Shown here piece by piece: positions 1-9,033 of a DNA stretch of 64,000 nucleotides. Position 1 is the first letter of the stretch. Each line of letters starts with the position of its first letter. The notes beneath the pieces are model-generated. The model did not search any database and was not told the DNA's origin. It worked only from the letters and a program-made list of their open reading frames with translations. A program made the position numbers and the translations under genes. Source of the DNA: Engelhardtia mirabilis (GTDB lineage: Bacteria > Planctomycetota > UBA1135 > GCA-002686595); assembly GCA_007751255.1 (NCBI GenBank), contig CP036296.1, positions 6,572,001 to 6,636,000 on the forward strand. Reading direction: 5' to 3'.

Positions 1-326
1 GAACCCGACCCCAACACGACCCTCACGGAGGTGCAACTGCCCAATCCTCGCAATCGGGTTCGCCCCCGCCTCGGGCTGTACCGCCGACCCGCCCGGTCGA
101 CGGTGGTCCGCCTCTCCCCCGCAAGTTCTGTGCAATCGCGCCTGCGCCACTCGGGCGACGCGCCACGGGGCGCGCGTACGTCCCGGCCGCCAGTGTGATC
201 CAGCGCCGGTCGATCGCAGCGATTCGGCCCAGGTCCCGCGGGCGCCGCCGACGGTACCGGGGCTGGCGCGTCCTCGCGGAACCGAGCCGTGCTCTCGAAG
301 GCGGCTTCGGCCGCCTCGAGGTTGAA
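1..326. other. Left edge, no supportable gene
   Basis: Several frames are open here because the DNA is so GC-rich, but the translations are rich in Arg, Pro and Ser and show no recognisable motif. One plus-strand frame is open from base 1 to a TGA at 196-198 and could be the tail of a gene that starts outside the window. I cannot support it further. Confidence 0.3.
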
Positions 327-785
327 TCAGCCGACTTCGTGCTCGGATTCCGCCGTCCGCTTGGCCGACGGCAGCGCCTGCGAAACGCCTTCCAGCACTG
401 CGGCCCTGGTCAGCCCACAGATCCGCGATTCCAGGTGGCGGATGTAGACCGCGGCCATCCGCAGCAGGGCCAGCTTGTCGATTCGATCGTCGGCAAGGGC
501 CACGTCGAGGACGTGGGGTGACTGCTTGGTCTGGACCTCGATCATCTTCTCCACCTGGGCGAGCGTGCAGAAGCCTTCCTTCACGGCGATCTCGCCGAAC
601 AGCGCGGTGGGATCGTCCGCTTGGCGACCCAGGATCACACCGACCTGGTGGACCGACAGGAGCTGCCGTTCCAGCATCATCCGACCGATGGGGTTGACCG
701 GCCTCGATGCCTTGTCGCTCAACTCGGCCGCAAGGTCCGCGTCGACGACGCCGCTGTTGTTCAGGATTCTCAGGAGCGGTTCCAT
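327..785 (-). CDS. Stand-alone MshEN-like (type II/IV secretion ATPase N-domain-like) protein
   Basis: A 152-residue protein with no ATPase domain. Residues 32-55 and 62-85 are two copies of a 24-residue pattern with Gly at position 3, Gln-Val at 16-17 and Gln at 24, separated by six residues. This is the layout of MshEN domains, which bind cyclic di-GMP at the N-terminus of some pilus and secretion ATPases. The Arg that opens each canonical motif is Pro in the first copy and Leu in the second, so ligand binding may be altered or lost. The start is the ATG at 783-785, because everything upstream in frame is Arg/Pro-rich and non-coding in character. It is transcribed away from the cheA operon, 1.3 kb off. 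The function is inferred; a link to the neighbouring chemosensory pathway is likely only by position. Confidence 0.6.
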   Translation of the reverse strand: MEPLLRILNNSGVVDADLAAELSDKASRPVNPIGRMMLERQLLSVHQVGVILGRQADDPTALFGEIAVKEGFCTLAQVEKMIEVQTKQSPHVLDVALADDRIDKLALLRMAAVYIRHLESRICGLTRAAVLEGVSQALPSAKRTAESEHEVG

Positions 786-2097
786 GGATGGTCTCAGATG
801 GATAGGAAGGTCTGGCTGCTTCTGGTCTCGCGCGCGGCGAGGGTGTCGTGACCGGGACGCCCCGGGGCGGGGCACAGCCAGCTGGGCCGAGGGGACTCGC
901 GCAGCGAGTGCTTCGTTGGGAGAGCGTCTTGCGTGGGTTTCGGAGCACCGCGGTGCAAGGGTGTCTTCGAGCGCATGCGCCCAACTTCTTGACCCTCGGG
1001 TTGGAGCTTTCTTTGGGCCTTTTCCGCTTGTGACACAGGCTCGCATCTCCAGGGAAGCGGGCTCGAACCCAGGCGACCAATGACGCCGCGCCTCACGGAT
1101 TCGACGCCGCCCCCCGACCGGGGTCACCCGTCCAGCGGAGCTCGAATGGTCGCCACCATCGCCAACCCTCGAGCGACCTGGGTCCGCCGCAACCCCATCG
1201 CCCCTGTTCAGCGATTGGACGCTGTATTGCAGCTTTGTAGGGGAATTGGCCCCTGCGGCCGAGGAACGACACCTACGTCGGTCCTCGGAGCGCTCGATGT
1301 CGTCCGGAAGACTCGATCAGCAGTGTCTTCCAGCCCCCTCCGGAGGACCGACTCATGCTTGTGCCGCACGAGTACAAAGCGCTCGACGCCACGCGCCGAT
1401 CAAGTCCACATCAGCGCCCGATTAGCCGACCAGGTCCCCGTGTAGATCGGACCCTCGGCCTCCGCCATTCCGACTTACTAGGACGGCCATTTCGATCGCG
1501 AAAGGACACTCGATAGCCCCGGCGGACCCTGAACACCCTCCGCTGGCCCTTCAGCCGAGTTGGATCTGCGAAGACCCGCGCGCCCGACGGCGGTCTGCGG
1601 GTGGAGCGACTACCCCTCGGGCAGTCGCACCTCGCTCCCCCACCGCATCAATTTTGGGGAGAGCGTCACCCGGCGCCCGTTGCTCGCCGGCAGATGCGTC
1701 GAACTAGCCGGGCAGCGCTGTCTTCCGGATCGATCCCCGCCGACGGGGTCCCATGACCGATGGGGAAGGGTCGGCCCCCATCGTCGGTCGGCGGGCGAAA
1801 GACGGCCGCAGGACGCCCATGGGACACACCGGACGTGGATCACCACGACCGCCAGGGATCGCCCCACGCGGGGCCGCGGCGGCAGGTCCGCACCCCGGAA
1901 GCGGGATTGCCCCGTCCCGCGCCCGATCGACTTGTGGCCCCGAGCCTCAAGTCCACGGATTGAGGATTCGAAGAATCGCTGTCCGGAGGCACTCCTCCCC
2001 CTCCGGCCTGCACCCCTCTCCGACTGCCCCTCCGTCCCGAGCAACCCCCCGAGCACGGCTCGAGTTCCCACTCGAGCAATCGCGTGCGTCCTCCGAG
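786..2097. other. 1.3 kb intergenic region upstream of cheA
   Basis: This stretch lies between the divergent MshEN-like gene and cheA. Open frames here give only Arg/Pro/Ser-rich translations with no domains. A short inverted repeat (AGGGG-N6-CCCCT) lies near 1238-1253, close to a weak TTGGAC sequence at 1215-1220. Neither is strong enough to call a promoter. The region must contain the control sequences for both flanking transcripts. Confidence 0.4.
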
Positions 2098-4695
2098 ATG
2101 ATCAACGAGAAGCTACGCTCGCTCGCAGCCAATGTTGTCCTCGCGCAAGCGTCGGACCTGGCTGCCATGGCCAGTCTCCAAGGAGAATTGGCGGTCGTCT
2201 CCGAGTTGGCTCGCGCGGAAGGGCGCGGGGGCGCGCACGAGGCCACGATCGAGGCCCTCGCTCGACTCGACGCCTTCCTCAAGGGTGAAGAAGCCGACGG
2301 CGATGCAATCCTGACAGCCGTCAGTGCCGCGGTCGACGCCGTCCAACGCGAGCTCAACGCGGTGCCCACGGATCCCGAGGAGACCCAAGGAGACAGCGAA
2401 GACCTGGCGATCCTGGCCGACTTCCTCTCCGACCAGAAGTCCGCCCTCGACGAGATCGAGGAGCTCGCCCTGACGCTCGACGACCCGGACGGCGCGGCTG
2501 ACATCGACACGCTCAAGGGCCGAATCCACACGCTCAAGGGAGAGTCCGGAGTCCTCTCCATGTCCGATGTCAGCGCACTCTGCCACGAGGTAGAGAGCGC
2601 GATCGAGGCCTCCGAGGGGCGCGACCTGCAGGAGTACCTGCTGAACGTCGTCGATTGGCTGCGGCGCCGCTTCAAGGCCTGCGAGCTCGGAACTGCGGCT
2701 CCCGCGCCCTTCCAGGCCAGCGTGGTGCCCGTCGAGCCCGAAGCAAGCAGCGCCCTCGACGCGACCGCTCCCGATCCCACCAGCGACGAGGCTCCCGCGA
2801 TGGCGGCCGAACCCCCGCCCGCTGAGGAGGAGCCCCAGGTCGACGAGCTCGAGCCCTGGGAATTGACCGGCGACCCCGAACTCACCGGCGACTTCATCGT
2901 CGAGGCCCGCGAGCACACCGAGGCCGTGGACCACCAGCTCCTGACCCTGGAGCGTGATCCCACGAACGCCGAAGCGATCAACGCGATCTTCCGAGCCTTC
3001 CACACCATCAAGGGTCTGGCCGGCTTCCTCGAGCTCGACCCGATCCAGCGACTCGCCCACGAGGCCGAGACGATGCTCGATCGCGTGAGAGCGGGTCAGA
3101 TGGACCTCGCTGGTCGCCCGCTCGCAGCCACCTTCGAGGTCAACGACGTCCTCAAGGGTCTGCTCGGCGCCGTCGAAGTCGCGCTCACCTCGGGCGACCG
3201 CATGAGCATCGACGCGGGCCTACCCACGGCGATCAGGTGCCTCGAGGAACTGCTGCGCGAGTCTTCGGGCAGCAGCTACGCCGCCCCGTTGAACGCCTTG
3301 GCGCCGCAACCGGCGCCTACCAGCGCGTCGACCACCGCCGAGGTGAGCGACGACGACCCCGGGCCCGAGCAGGCGACGCCGGCCCCCGCGGCCAAGCGCG
3401 CCGCGCCCGCCGCACGTCAGCCCGCCGACCCGGAGGCTGGTTCGAAGAAGGTCGCGATCCGCGAGATGATCAAGGTCGACGCCACGCGCCTCGATGCGCT
3501 CGTGGACTCGATCGGAGAGCTCGTGATCGCCGAGGCGATGGTGAGTCAGTCCGAGGAACTGAACCTCGACAACGCCACCCGCCTTCCGGGCCTGCTCAAC
3601 CGGATGGACAAGATCACGCGGGAGCTGCAGGAGATGGCCATGTCCCTGCGCATGGTCCCGATCCGCTCCACCTTCCGCCGCATGGCGCGCCTGGCGCGCG
3701 ACGTCGCCACCAAGGTCGGCAAGCAGGTCGAGTTCCACACCTTGGGTGAGGACACCGAACTGGACAAGACGGTCGTCGACTCCATCGGCGATCCGCTGAT
3801 TCACATGGTCCGCAACGCCGTGGACCACGGACTCGAGGCCACCCCGGAAGACCGCATCGCCGCCGGCAAGCCGGCCTGCGGACGCGTCGAGCTGCGCGCC
3901 TTCCACCAGGGCGGCAGCATCCACATCGAGATCGAAGACGACGGTCGCGGGCTCGACTCGGAGCGCATCCTCGCCAAGGCGCGCGAGAAGGGCATCATCG
4001 GCGAGAACGAGAACCTGACCGAGAGCGAGATCTATGACCTCGTCTTCGCGCCGGGCTTCTCCACCGCCAAGGTGCTCTCCGACGTCTCTGGCCGCGGTGT
4101 CGGCCTGGACGTGGTCAAGCGCAACATCGAGGCTCTGCGCGGCACGGTCGAGATCCGCTCAACACTCGGCAAGGGCACGATCTTCAGCATCCGCCTGCCG
4201 CTGACGCTCGCCATCATCGATGGCATGGTCGTGCGCGCGGGCGGGGAGCGCTACATCTTCCCGACCGTCTCGATCGTCAGGATGGTGCGCCCGGAAGAGG
4301 AAAGGCTCACCCAGGTCTTCGATCGTGGCGCGCTCTTGAAGGACGGGGACTCCCTGGTCTCGCTCTTCCACATCTCGCGCATCTTCAACCTCCCGGGACC
4401 CGACACGTCCCTGGAGCGCACATCAGCCGTGATCGTCGAGCATGGGGATCGCCGTTGCGCCTTCCTGGTCGATGAGATCCTCGGACAGCATCAGATCGTG
4501 ATCAAGCCGCTCGGCCCTGCCTTGGCGGGAACTCCGGGACTCGCTGGTGGCGCCATCATGCCCGACGGGCACGTTGGATTGATCCTCGACATCGCGAGCC
4601 TCACTCAGCTCGCGCGTACCGGAAGTAACGACGCCGAGGCTTTAGCCGAGGCACCCGTATCGGTCGAGAAGATCGAAGCAGTCCCCGCGACCTAG
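2098..4695 (+). CDS. cheA: Chemotaxis histidine kinase CheA with two Hpt domains
   Basis: A CheA-type kinase of 865 residues that phosphorylates CheY and CheB proteins in a receptor-CheW array. Two phosphotransfer (Hpt) domains are visible: residues about 90-195 with phospho-acceptor His144 (IHTLKGES) and about 263-375 with His302 (FHTIKG). A Pro/Ala linker (about 390-445) replaces a P2 domain. The dimerisation helices (about 455-525) follow, then the ATPase domain with its N-box (HMVRNAVDHG, 569-578), DDGRG (614-618) and GRGVGLDVV (665-673), and a CheW-like P5 domain (about 705-845). The ATG at 2098 was chosen because upstream sequence in frame is low-complexity. No Shine-Dalgarno is seen. 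It is the first gene of the plus-strand che cluster, 55 bases before cheW. The tandem Hpt arrangement resembles non-flagellar (pilus-type or alternative-function) CheA proteins. Confidence 0.95.
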   Translation: MINEKLRSLAANVVLAQASDLAAMASLQGELAVVSELARAEGRGGAHEATIEALARLDAFLKGEEADGDAILTAVSAAVDAVQRELNAVPTDPEETQGDSEDLAILADFLSDQKSALDEIEELALTLDDPDGAADIDTLKGRIHTLKGESGVLSMSDVSALCHEVESAIEASEGRDLQEYLLNVVDWLRRRFKACELGTAAPAPFQASVVPVEPEASSALDATAPDPTSDEAPAMAAEPPPAEEEPQVDELEPWELTGDPELTGDFIVEAREHTEAVDHQLLTLERDPTNAEAINAIFRAFHTIKGLAGFLELDPIQRLAHEAETMLDRVRAGQMDLAGRPLAATFEVNDVLKGLLGAVEVALTSGDRMSIDAGLPTAIRCLEELLRESSGSSYAAPLNALAPQPAPTSASTTAEVSDDDPGPEQATPAPAAKRAAPAARQPADPEAGSKKVAIREMIKVDATRLDALVDSIGELVIAEAMVSQSEELNLDNATRLPGLLNRMDKITRELQEMAMSLRMVPIRSTFRRMARLARDVATKVGKQVEFHTLGEDTELDKTVVDSIGDPLIHMVRNAVDHGLEATPEDRIAAGKPACGRVELRAFHQGGSIHIEIEDDGRGLDSERILAKAREKGIIGENENLTESEIYDLVFAPGFSTAKVLSDVSGRGVGLDVVKRNIEALRGTVEIRSTLGKGTIFSIRLPLTLAIIDGMVVRAGGERYIFPTVSIVRMVRPEEERLTQVFDRGALLKDGDSLVSLFHISRIFNLPGPDTSLERTSAVIVEHGDRRCAFLVDEILGQHQIVIKPLGPALAGTPGLAGGAIMPDGHVGLILDIASLTQLARTGSNDAEALAEAPVSVEKIEAVPAT

Positions 4696-4750
4696 GCCCT
4701 CCGGGGCGACAAGCACAGGCCGGCATTCACGCCAAACAACCAACAGACCC

Positions 4751-5254
4751 ATGTCGAGCGACAACTCAACCACCACTCCTGCCGTCGAGAAACTGGCCGG
4801 CAAGTACCTCACCTTCCGAATCGGCGAAGAGGAGTACGGCCTCGAGATCCTCAAGGTGCGGGAGATCATCGGCCTGATGGACATCACGCCCGTGCCGCGC
4901 ACGCCCGTCTCCATCCGCGGCGTCATCAACCTCCGCGGTCGCATCATCCCGGTCCTCAACCTGCGGGTGAAGTTCGAGATGAGCGCCATCGAGGACACGG
5001 ACGAGACTTGCATCATCGTGGTCGAGACCAGCTCCGACGGAGTTGCGAACCAGATGGGCATCCTCGTGGACACCGTCAGCGAAGTGCTCGACATCGTCGT
5101 CGACGAGCTCGAGCCCACGCCTTCCTTCGGCGAGGGCGTCGATAGCGACTTCATCCTCGGCATCGCGAAGTGCAAGGGCTCGGTGAAGATCCTGCTCAAC
5201 ACCGAGCGCATCCTCGACACCGACGGCCTGCGGACGCTCAACGAAGCGTCCTGA
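4751..5254 (+). CDS. cheW: Chemotaxis adaptor CheW
   Basis: A 167-residue CheW that couples receptors to CheA. It is a single CheW beta-barrel domain starting about residue 17, with the typical YLTFRIGEEEYGLEILKVREI-type opening (split here across residues 18-38), the RGVINLRGRIIPVLNLR stretch near 56-72, and the GILVDTVSEVL segment near 107-117. Length is normal for the family. It lies 55 bases after cheA and 85 bases before the receptor gene, in the same orientation. There is no Shine-Dalgarno in front of the ATG; the preceding bases are A/C-rich. Confidence 0.95.
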   Translation: MSSDNSTTTPAVEKLAGKYLTFRIGEEEYGLEILKVREIIGLMDITPVPRTPVSIRGVINLRGRIIPVLNLRVKFEMSAIEDTDETCIIVVETSSDGVANQMGILVDTVSEVLDIVVDELEPTPSFGEGVDSDFILGIAKCKGSVKILLNTERILDTDGLRTLNEAS

Positions 5255-5339
5255 GATTCAATCACCCCCCACGGATCATCCGCGTTCCCGCGCGGCCGGT
5301 TCGAATCAAGACAAACATCCCCTCCAAGCCCTACGAATA

Positions 5340-7601
5340 ATGAGCACCCAGCCCAATTCGGCCACCGCGACTGCCCCCAGTCAACACTCCACGGACTCGC
5401 AACAAGAGGTCGCAGCCGACAACCTCCTCGAAGCGAACGCCAAGCTGGAGGCGATTGGCAAGTCGATGGCCGTGATCGAGTTCAACCTCGACGGCACGAT
5501 CGTCACCGCCAACGACAACTTCCTCGCAGCCATCGGCTACAGCCTGGACGAGATCGCGGGCAAGCACCACAGCATGTTCGTGGACCCGATCGAGCGCTCG
5601 AGCCCCGAGTACCGGGAGTTCTGGGCCAAGCTCGGCCGCGGCGAGTTCGAGTCGGGCGAGTTCAAGCGCGTCGCCAAGGGCGGTCGGGAGATCTGGATCC
5701 AGGCCTCCTACAACCCGATCCTCGGTCTCGACGGCAAGCCGATCAAGGTCGTCAAGTTCGCCTCTGACATCACGGAGAGGACGCTGCAGACCGCGAACTA
5801 CGAGGGCCAGCTCGCGGCCATCAGCAAGTCGCAGGCGGTGATCGAGTTCGAGCTGGACGGCACCATCATCACGGCCAACCAGAACTTCCTCGACACCCTG
5901 GGCTACACCCTGGCCGAGATCGAGGGCCAGCACCACGGCATGTTCGTGGACCCCGTCTTCCGCGCCAGCGCCGACTACCGCGACTTCTGGGCCAAGCTCA
6001 ACCGCGGGGAGTTCCAAGCCGCCGAGTACAAGCGCCTCGGCAAGGGCGGCAAGGAGGTCTGGATCCAGGCCTCCTACAACCCGATCTTCGACCCCAACGG
6101 CAAGCCCTACAAGGTCGTCAAGTTCGCCACCGACGTCACCGCGACGAAGCTGCAGAACGCCGACTACGAGGGCCAGATCGCGGCCATCGGCAAGTCCCAG
6201 GCCGTGATCGAGTTCGAGATGGACGGCACGATCCGTACCGCCAACGACAACTTCCTGTCGTGCCTCGGCTACACCCTGGCCGAGGTTCAGGGGCAGCACC
6301 ACGGCATCTTCGTCGATCCCAAGTACCGCGCGTCGGGCGAGTACACCGACTTCTGGGCCAAGCTCAACCGCGGTGAGTACCAGGCCGCTGAGTACATGCG
6401 CCTGGGCAAGGGCGGCAAAGTCGTCTGGATCCGCGCCTCGTACAACCCGATCTTCGACATGAACGGCAAGCCGTTCAAGGTCGTCAAGTACGCCACGGAC
6501 ATCACCGCCCAGAAGGACGAGCAGATCGAGACCGAGCGCTTCGTCGAAGAGGTCGGGGCGACCCTCGAGCGAGTCGCGGAGCAGGATCTGACCGTGCGTA
6601 TCCGCAGTGAGTTCAGCGGCAGCCACGGGATCACCAAGGACCACCTGAACCGCGCCCTCACGACCCTCGAGGACGCCCTGACCCAGGTGGCCCACGTGGG
6701 CACCCAGGTCTCCACGGCCAGCGGCCAGATCGCCGCCAGCAGCACCCAGCTCGCCAACGGTGCCAGCACCCAGGCCAGCTCGATCGAGGAGATCTCCGCG
6801 TCCCTCGAGCAGATGTCCTCGATGACCACTCAGAACGCCGACAACGCACGTCAGGCGCAGGCCCTGGCCGACTCCGCCAAGGAGTCCGCCAACCAGGGCG
6901 AGTCCGAGATGGCCAAGATGCGCCAGGCCATCGACGCCATCAAGGCCTCGAGCGACGAGACGGCGAAGATCGTCAAGACGATCGACGAGATCTCGTTCCA
7001 GACCAACATGCTCGCCCTCAACGCGGCCGTCGAGGCGGCTCGGGCCGGCGACGCGGGCAAGGGCTTCGCGGTCGTCGCCGAAGAGGTGCGCTCCCTCGCC
7101 CAGCGCAGCGCGCAGGCGGCGAAGAGCACCGCGGAGCTGATCGAGGGCTCGTCGCGCAACGTCGACAACGGCGTCGCGATCACCCAAGGCGTTCAGACGA
7201 TCCTGACCGAGATCAACGAGGGCTCGTCGAAGGTCACCGACCTGATCACCGAGATCGCGGCCGCCTCCAAGGAGCAGGCCGAGGGCATCGGGCAGGTCAA
7301 CACGGCCGTCGACGAGATGAACCGGATCACCCAGGAGACTGCGGCCAGCAGCGAAGAGTCGTCTGCCTCCGCAGAGCACCTGGACGGTCAGGTGGCCCAA
7401 CTCCTGAGCCAGATCGGGCGCTTCACCCTCTCGAAGTCCGCGGCTGAGCCCGCCGCTGCGGGCGGCGCGGCAGCTCCGCGTCCCGCAGCCCGGACCACGC
7501 CCCCGGCAACCAAGCCGGCGGCTCGTCCCGCGACTCCTCCGCCGTCGAAGAACAAGGCTGCGGCCTTCCCGCTCGACGACGACGAGCTGACCGACTTCTA
7601 G
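5340..7601 (+). CDS. Soluble methyl-accepting receptor with three tandem PAS domains
   Basis: A cytoplasmic chemoreceptor of 753 residues with no membrane segment. Three PAS domains repeat with an exact 122-residue period (about 39-146, 161-268, 283-390); copies 2 and 3 are very alike, so the array looks like recent internal duplication. A HAMP-like stretch (about 394-450) leads to the coiled-coil signalling domain, whose hairpin tip is DEISFQTNMLALNAAVEAAR (549-568). The tail is a 50-residue Ala/Pro linker ending in an acidic segment, DDDELTDF, which could tether CheR or CheB the way C-terminal pentapeptides do in other receptors (inference). PAS cofactor and ligand are unknown. BdlA-like and Aer2-like proteins share this soluble PAS-MCP layout. 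It sits between cheW and cheR, so it is the cognate receptor of this pathway. Confidence 0.93.
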   Translation: MSTQPNSATATAPSQHSTDSQQEVAADNLLEANAKLEAIGKSMAVIEFNLDGTIVTANDNFLAAIGYSLDEIAGKHHSMFVDPIERSSPEYREFWAKLGRGEFESGEFKRVAKGGREIWIQASYNPILGLDGKPIKVVKFASDITERTLQTANYEGQLAAISKSQAVIEFELDGTIITANQNFLDTLGYTLAEIEGQHHGMFVDPVFRASADYRDFWAKLNRGEFQAAEYKRLGKGGKEVWIQASYNPIFDPNGKPYKVVKFATDVTATKLQNADYEGQIAAIGKSQAVIEFEMDGTIRTANDNFLSCLGYTLAEVQGQHHGIFVDPKYRASGEYTDFWAKLNRGEYQAAEYMRLGKGGKVVWIRASYNPIFDMNGKPFKVVKYATDITAQKDEQIETERFVEEVGATLERVAEQDLTVRIRSEFSGSHGITKDHLNRALTTLEDALTQVAHVGTQVSTASGQIAASSTQLANGASTQASSIEEISASLEQMSSMTTQNADNARQAQALADSAKESANQGESEMAKMRQAIDAIKASSDETAKIVKTIDEISFQTNMLALNAAVEAARAGDAGKGFAVVAEEVRSLAQRSAQAAKSTAELIEGSSRNVDNGVAITQGVQTILTEINEGSSKVTDLITEIAAASKEQAEGIGQVNTAVDEMNRITQETAASSEESSASAEHLDGQVAQLLSQIGRFTLSKSAAEPAAAGGAAAPRPAARTTPPATKPAARPATPPPSKNKAAAFPLDDDELTDF

Positions 7602-7625
7602 TCCGAGCCAGCTCGCAGTCATTGC

Positions 7626-7655
7626 CGGGGCGTCACCTGCACGGGTGGCGCCCCG
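7626..7655 (+). terminator. Strong hairpin between receptor gene and cheR
   Basis: A 12-pair stem (one of the pairs a G-U) with a six-base loop begins 25 bases after the receptor stop codon and ends 39 bases before the cheR start. There is no T-run after it, so it may be an attenuator or RNA-stability element that lowers cheR-cheB expression relative to the receptor, rather than a full terminator. Confidence 0.5.
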
Positions 7656-7694
7656 ACCGCCCCCACCTCGACGACGTCACAGCCCAACTAGAAC

Positions 7695-8492
7695 ATGAAG
7701 ACCGAGGTCTTTGAGGCGCTCCGCGAGATCGTCTACGACAACAGCGGGATCCTCCTCCGCGAAGGCAAGGAGAGCATGGTCTCCTCTCGAATCGCGCAGC
7801 GCCTGCGGGCCCTGAAGTTGAGCGACGAGTCGGCCTACCTCGACTACCTCCGCGCGGACCTCGCGACGGAGCTGGTGCAGCTGCTCGACGTCATCTCGAC
7901 CAACGTCACCAACTTCTTCCGCGAGCCGGAGCACTTCGATTCGGTCGCACAGCACCTGTCGGAAACCCTCGCCGGCGGGCAGAGCCGCCTGCGCCTGTGG
8001 TCGGCCGCCTCGTCGACCGGTGAGGAGCCCTACTCGCTGTCGATGACCGTGCTCGACGTGGTCGAAAAGCACAAGAAGCCCGTCGACGTGAAGATCCTGG
8101 CGACGGACATTTCGACCCGCGTCCTCGAGACGGCCAGCAATGGCTTCTACGAGGCTTCCAAGATCGACCCGATCCCGGACAAGTACAAGCAGCGCTACAT
8201 GGAGGTCGAGGGCGAAGGCTACCGCGCCACGCCCAAGCTCCGCGAGCAGTTGGTCTTCAAGCGCTTGAACCTCTCCAAACCGCCCTTCCCCATGAAGGGC
8301 CCGATGGACGTCGTCATGTGTCGGAACGTGATGATCTACTTCGACGAGGCACTGCGGGCGGCGATCGTCACCGATTGCCACCGTCTGCTGCGACCGGGCG
8401 GCCTCCTGGTCGTGGGCAAGTCGGAGAGCATCGTCAATGCCAACGAGCAGTATTCGCGCGTCGCCCCGTCGGTCTACAGGAAGCGCGAGTAG
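7695..8492 (+). CDS. cheR: Chemotaxis protein methyltransferase CheR
   Basis: A 265-residue S-adenosylmethionine-dependent methyltransferase that methylates glutamates on the receptor signalling domain. The N-terminal helical CheR domain covers about 1-75, including the VISTNVTNFFREPEHF stretch (66-81). The AdoMet-binding core has LWSAASSTGEEPYSLSM (101-117) and the motif CRNVMIYF (209-216). No TPR extension is present, so length is that of the plain CheR type. The ATG at 7695 has no Shine-Dalgarno. The gene is followed almost at once by cheD, whose GTG lies one base past the cheR stop. Confidence 0.96.
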   Translation: MKTEVFEALREIVYDNSGILLREGKESMVSSRIAQRLRALKLSDESAYLDYLRADLATELVQLLDVISTNVTNFFREPEHFDSVAQHLSETLAGGQSRLRLWSAASSTGEEPYSLSMTVLDVVEKHKKPVDVKILATDISTRVLETASNGFYEASKIDPIPDKYKQRYMEVEGEGYRATPKLREQLVFKRLNLSKPPFPMKGPMDVVMCRNVMIYFDEALRAAIVTDCHRLLRPGGLLVVGKSESIVNANEQYSRVAPSVYRKRE

Positions 8493-8493
8493 G

Positions 8494-9033
8494 GTGTCGT
8501 CTTCACCGACACAGGCCGGCATCGGTGCCGCCACCTTCCCTCCGACGGATCGGTCGCAGCTCCAGATCGTCGGGATCTCCGAGTTCAAGGTCTCGAACGA
8601 CCCCAACGACGTTCTGGTGACTTACTCGCTCGGCTCCTGTATCGGCGTCACGGTGCACGACCCGATCGCCGGTGTGGGCGGCCTGATCCACTGCATGCTG
8701 CCCCTGTCGAAGGGCGCGCGCGAGGGCTCCGCACCCAAGCCTGCGATGTTCGTCGATACCGGCGTCATCCTGCTCCTGAACGCCGTGTTCGATCTGGGTG
8801 CGACGCGCCAGAACCTGGTTGTCAAGGTCGCCGGGGCGGGCAGCCCCATGGATCAGTGCAATCGCTTTCGAATCGGCGAGCGCAACATCGTCATCCTGCG
8901 CAAGATCCTATGGAAGAACGAGCTCATGCTTGCCGGTGAACACACTGGCGGGACCCGTCCCAAGACCGTGTTCCTATCGATCGCCACTGGCCAGGCGGTA
9001 GTTCGCACCCCTGAGGAGCAGACCAACCTGTGA
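8494..9033 (+). CDS. cheD: Receptor glutamine deamidase CheD
   Basis: A 179-residue CheD, which deamidates receptor glutamines and binds CheC/CheX-type phosphatases in many pathways. The catalytic triad is intact: Thr43, Cys49 (in YSLGSCIGV) and His66 (in GGLIHCMLP), with the same spacing as in the Thermotoga enzyme. The start is the GTG at 8494, just after the cheR stop, because an upstream in-frame ATG lies inside cheR and gives a non-conserved extension. The gene ends with a four-base GTGA overlap with the HDOD gene, so the two are translationally coupled. Confidence 0.94.
   Translation: MSSSPTQAGIGAATFPPTDRSQLQIVGISEFKVSNDPNDVLVTYSLGSCIGVTVHDPIAGVGGLIHCMLPLSKGAREGSAPKPAMFVDTGVILLLNAVFDLGATRQNLVVKVAGAGSPMDQCNRFRIGERNIVILRKILWKNELMLAGEHTGGTRPKTVFLSIATGQAVVRTPEEQTNL

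Noticed and set aside
1042-1080. tRNA-like T-arm (GGGTTCGAGCCC on the minus strand)
   Set aside because: The 7-base loop does not close with a five-pair stem, and no matching acceptor stem, anticodon arm or D-arm is found around it. It could at most be a decayed fragment.
1753-2097. N-terminal extension of CheA by 115 residues
   Set aside because: The extension is Arg/Pro/Ser-rich, has no family counterpart, and the conserved-looking protein starts cleanly at the ATG at 2098.
5331-7622. 763-residue minus-strand open frame opposite the receptor gene
   Set aside because: It mirrors the PAS repeats codon for codon and is rich in Arg, Gly, Leu and Asp with no domain; it is a shadow of the plus-strand gene in GC-rich DNA.
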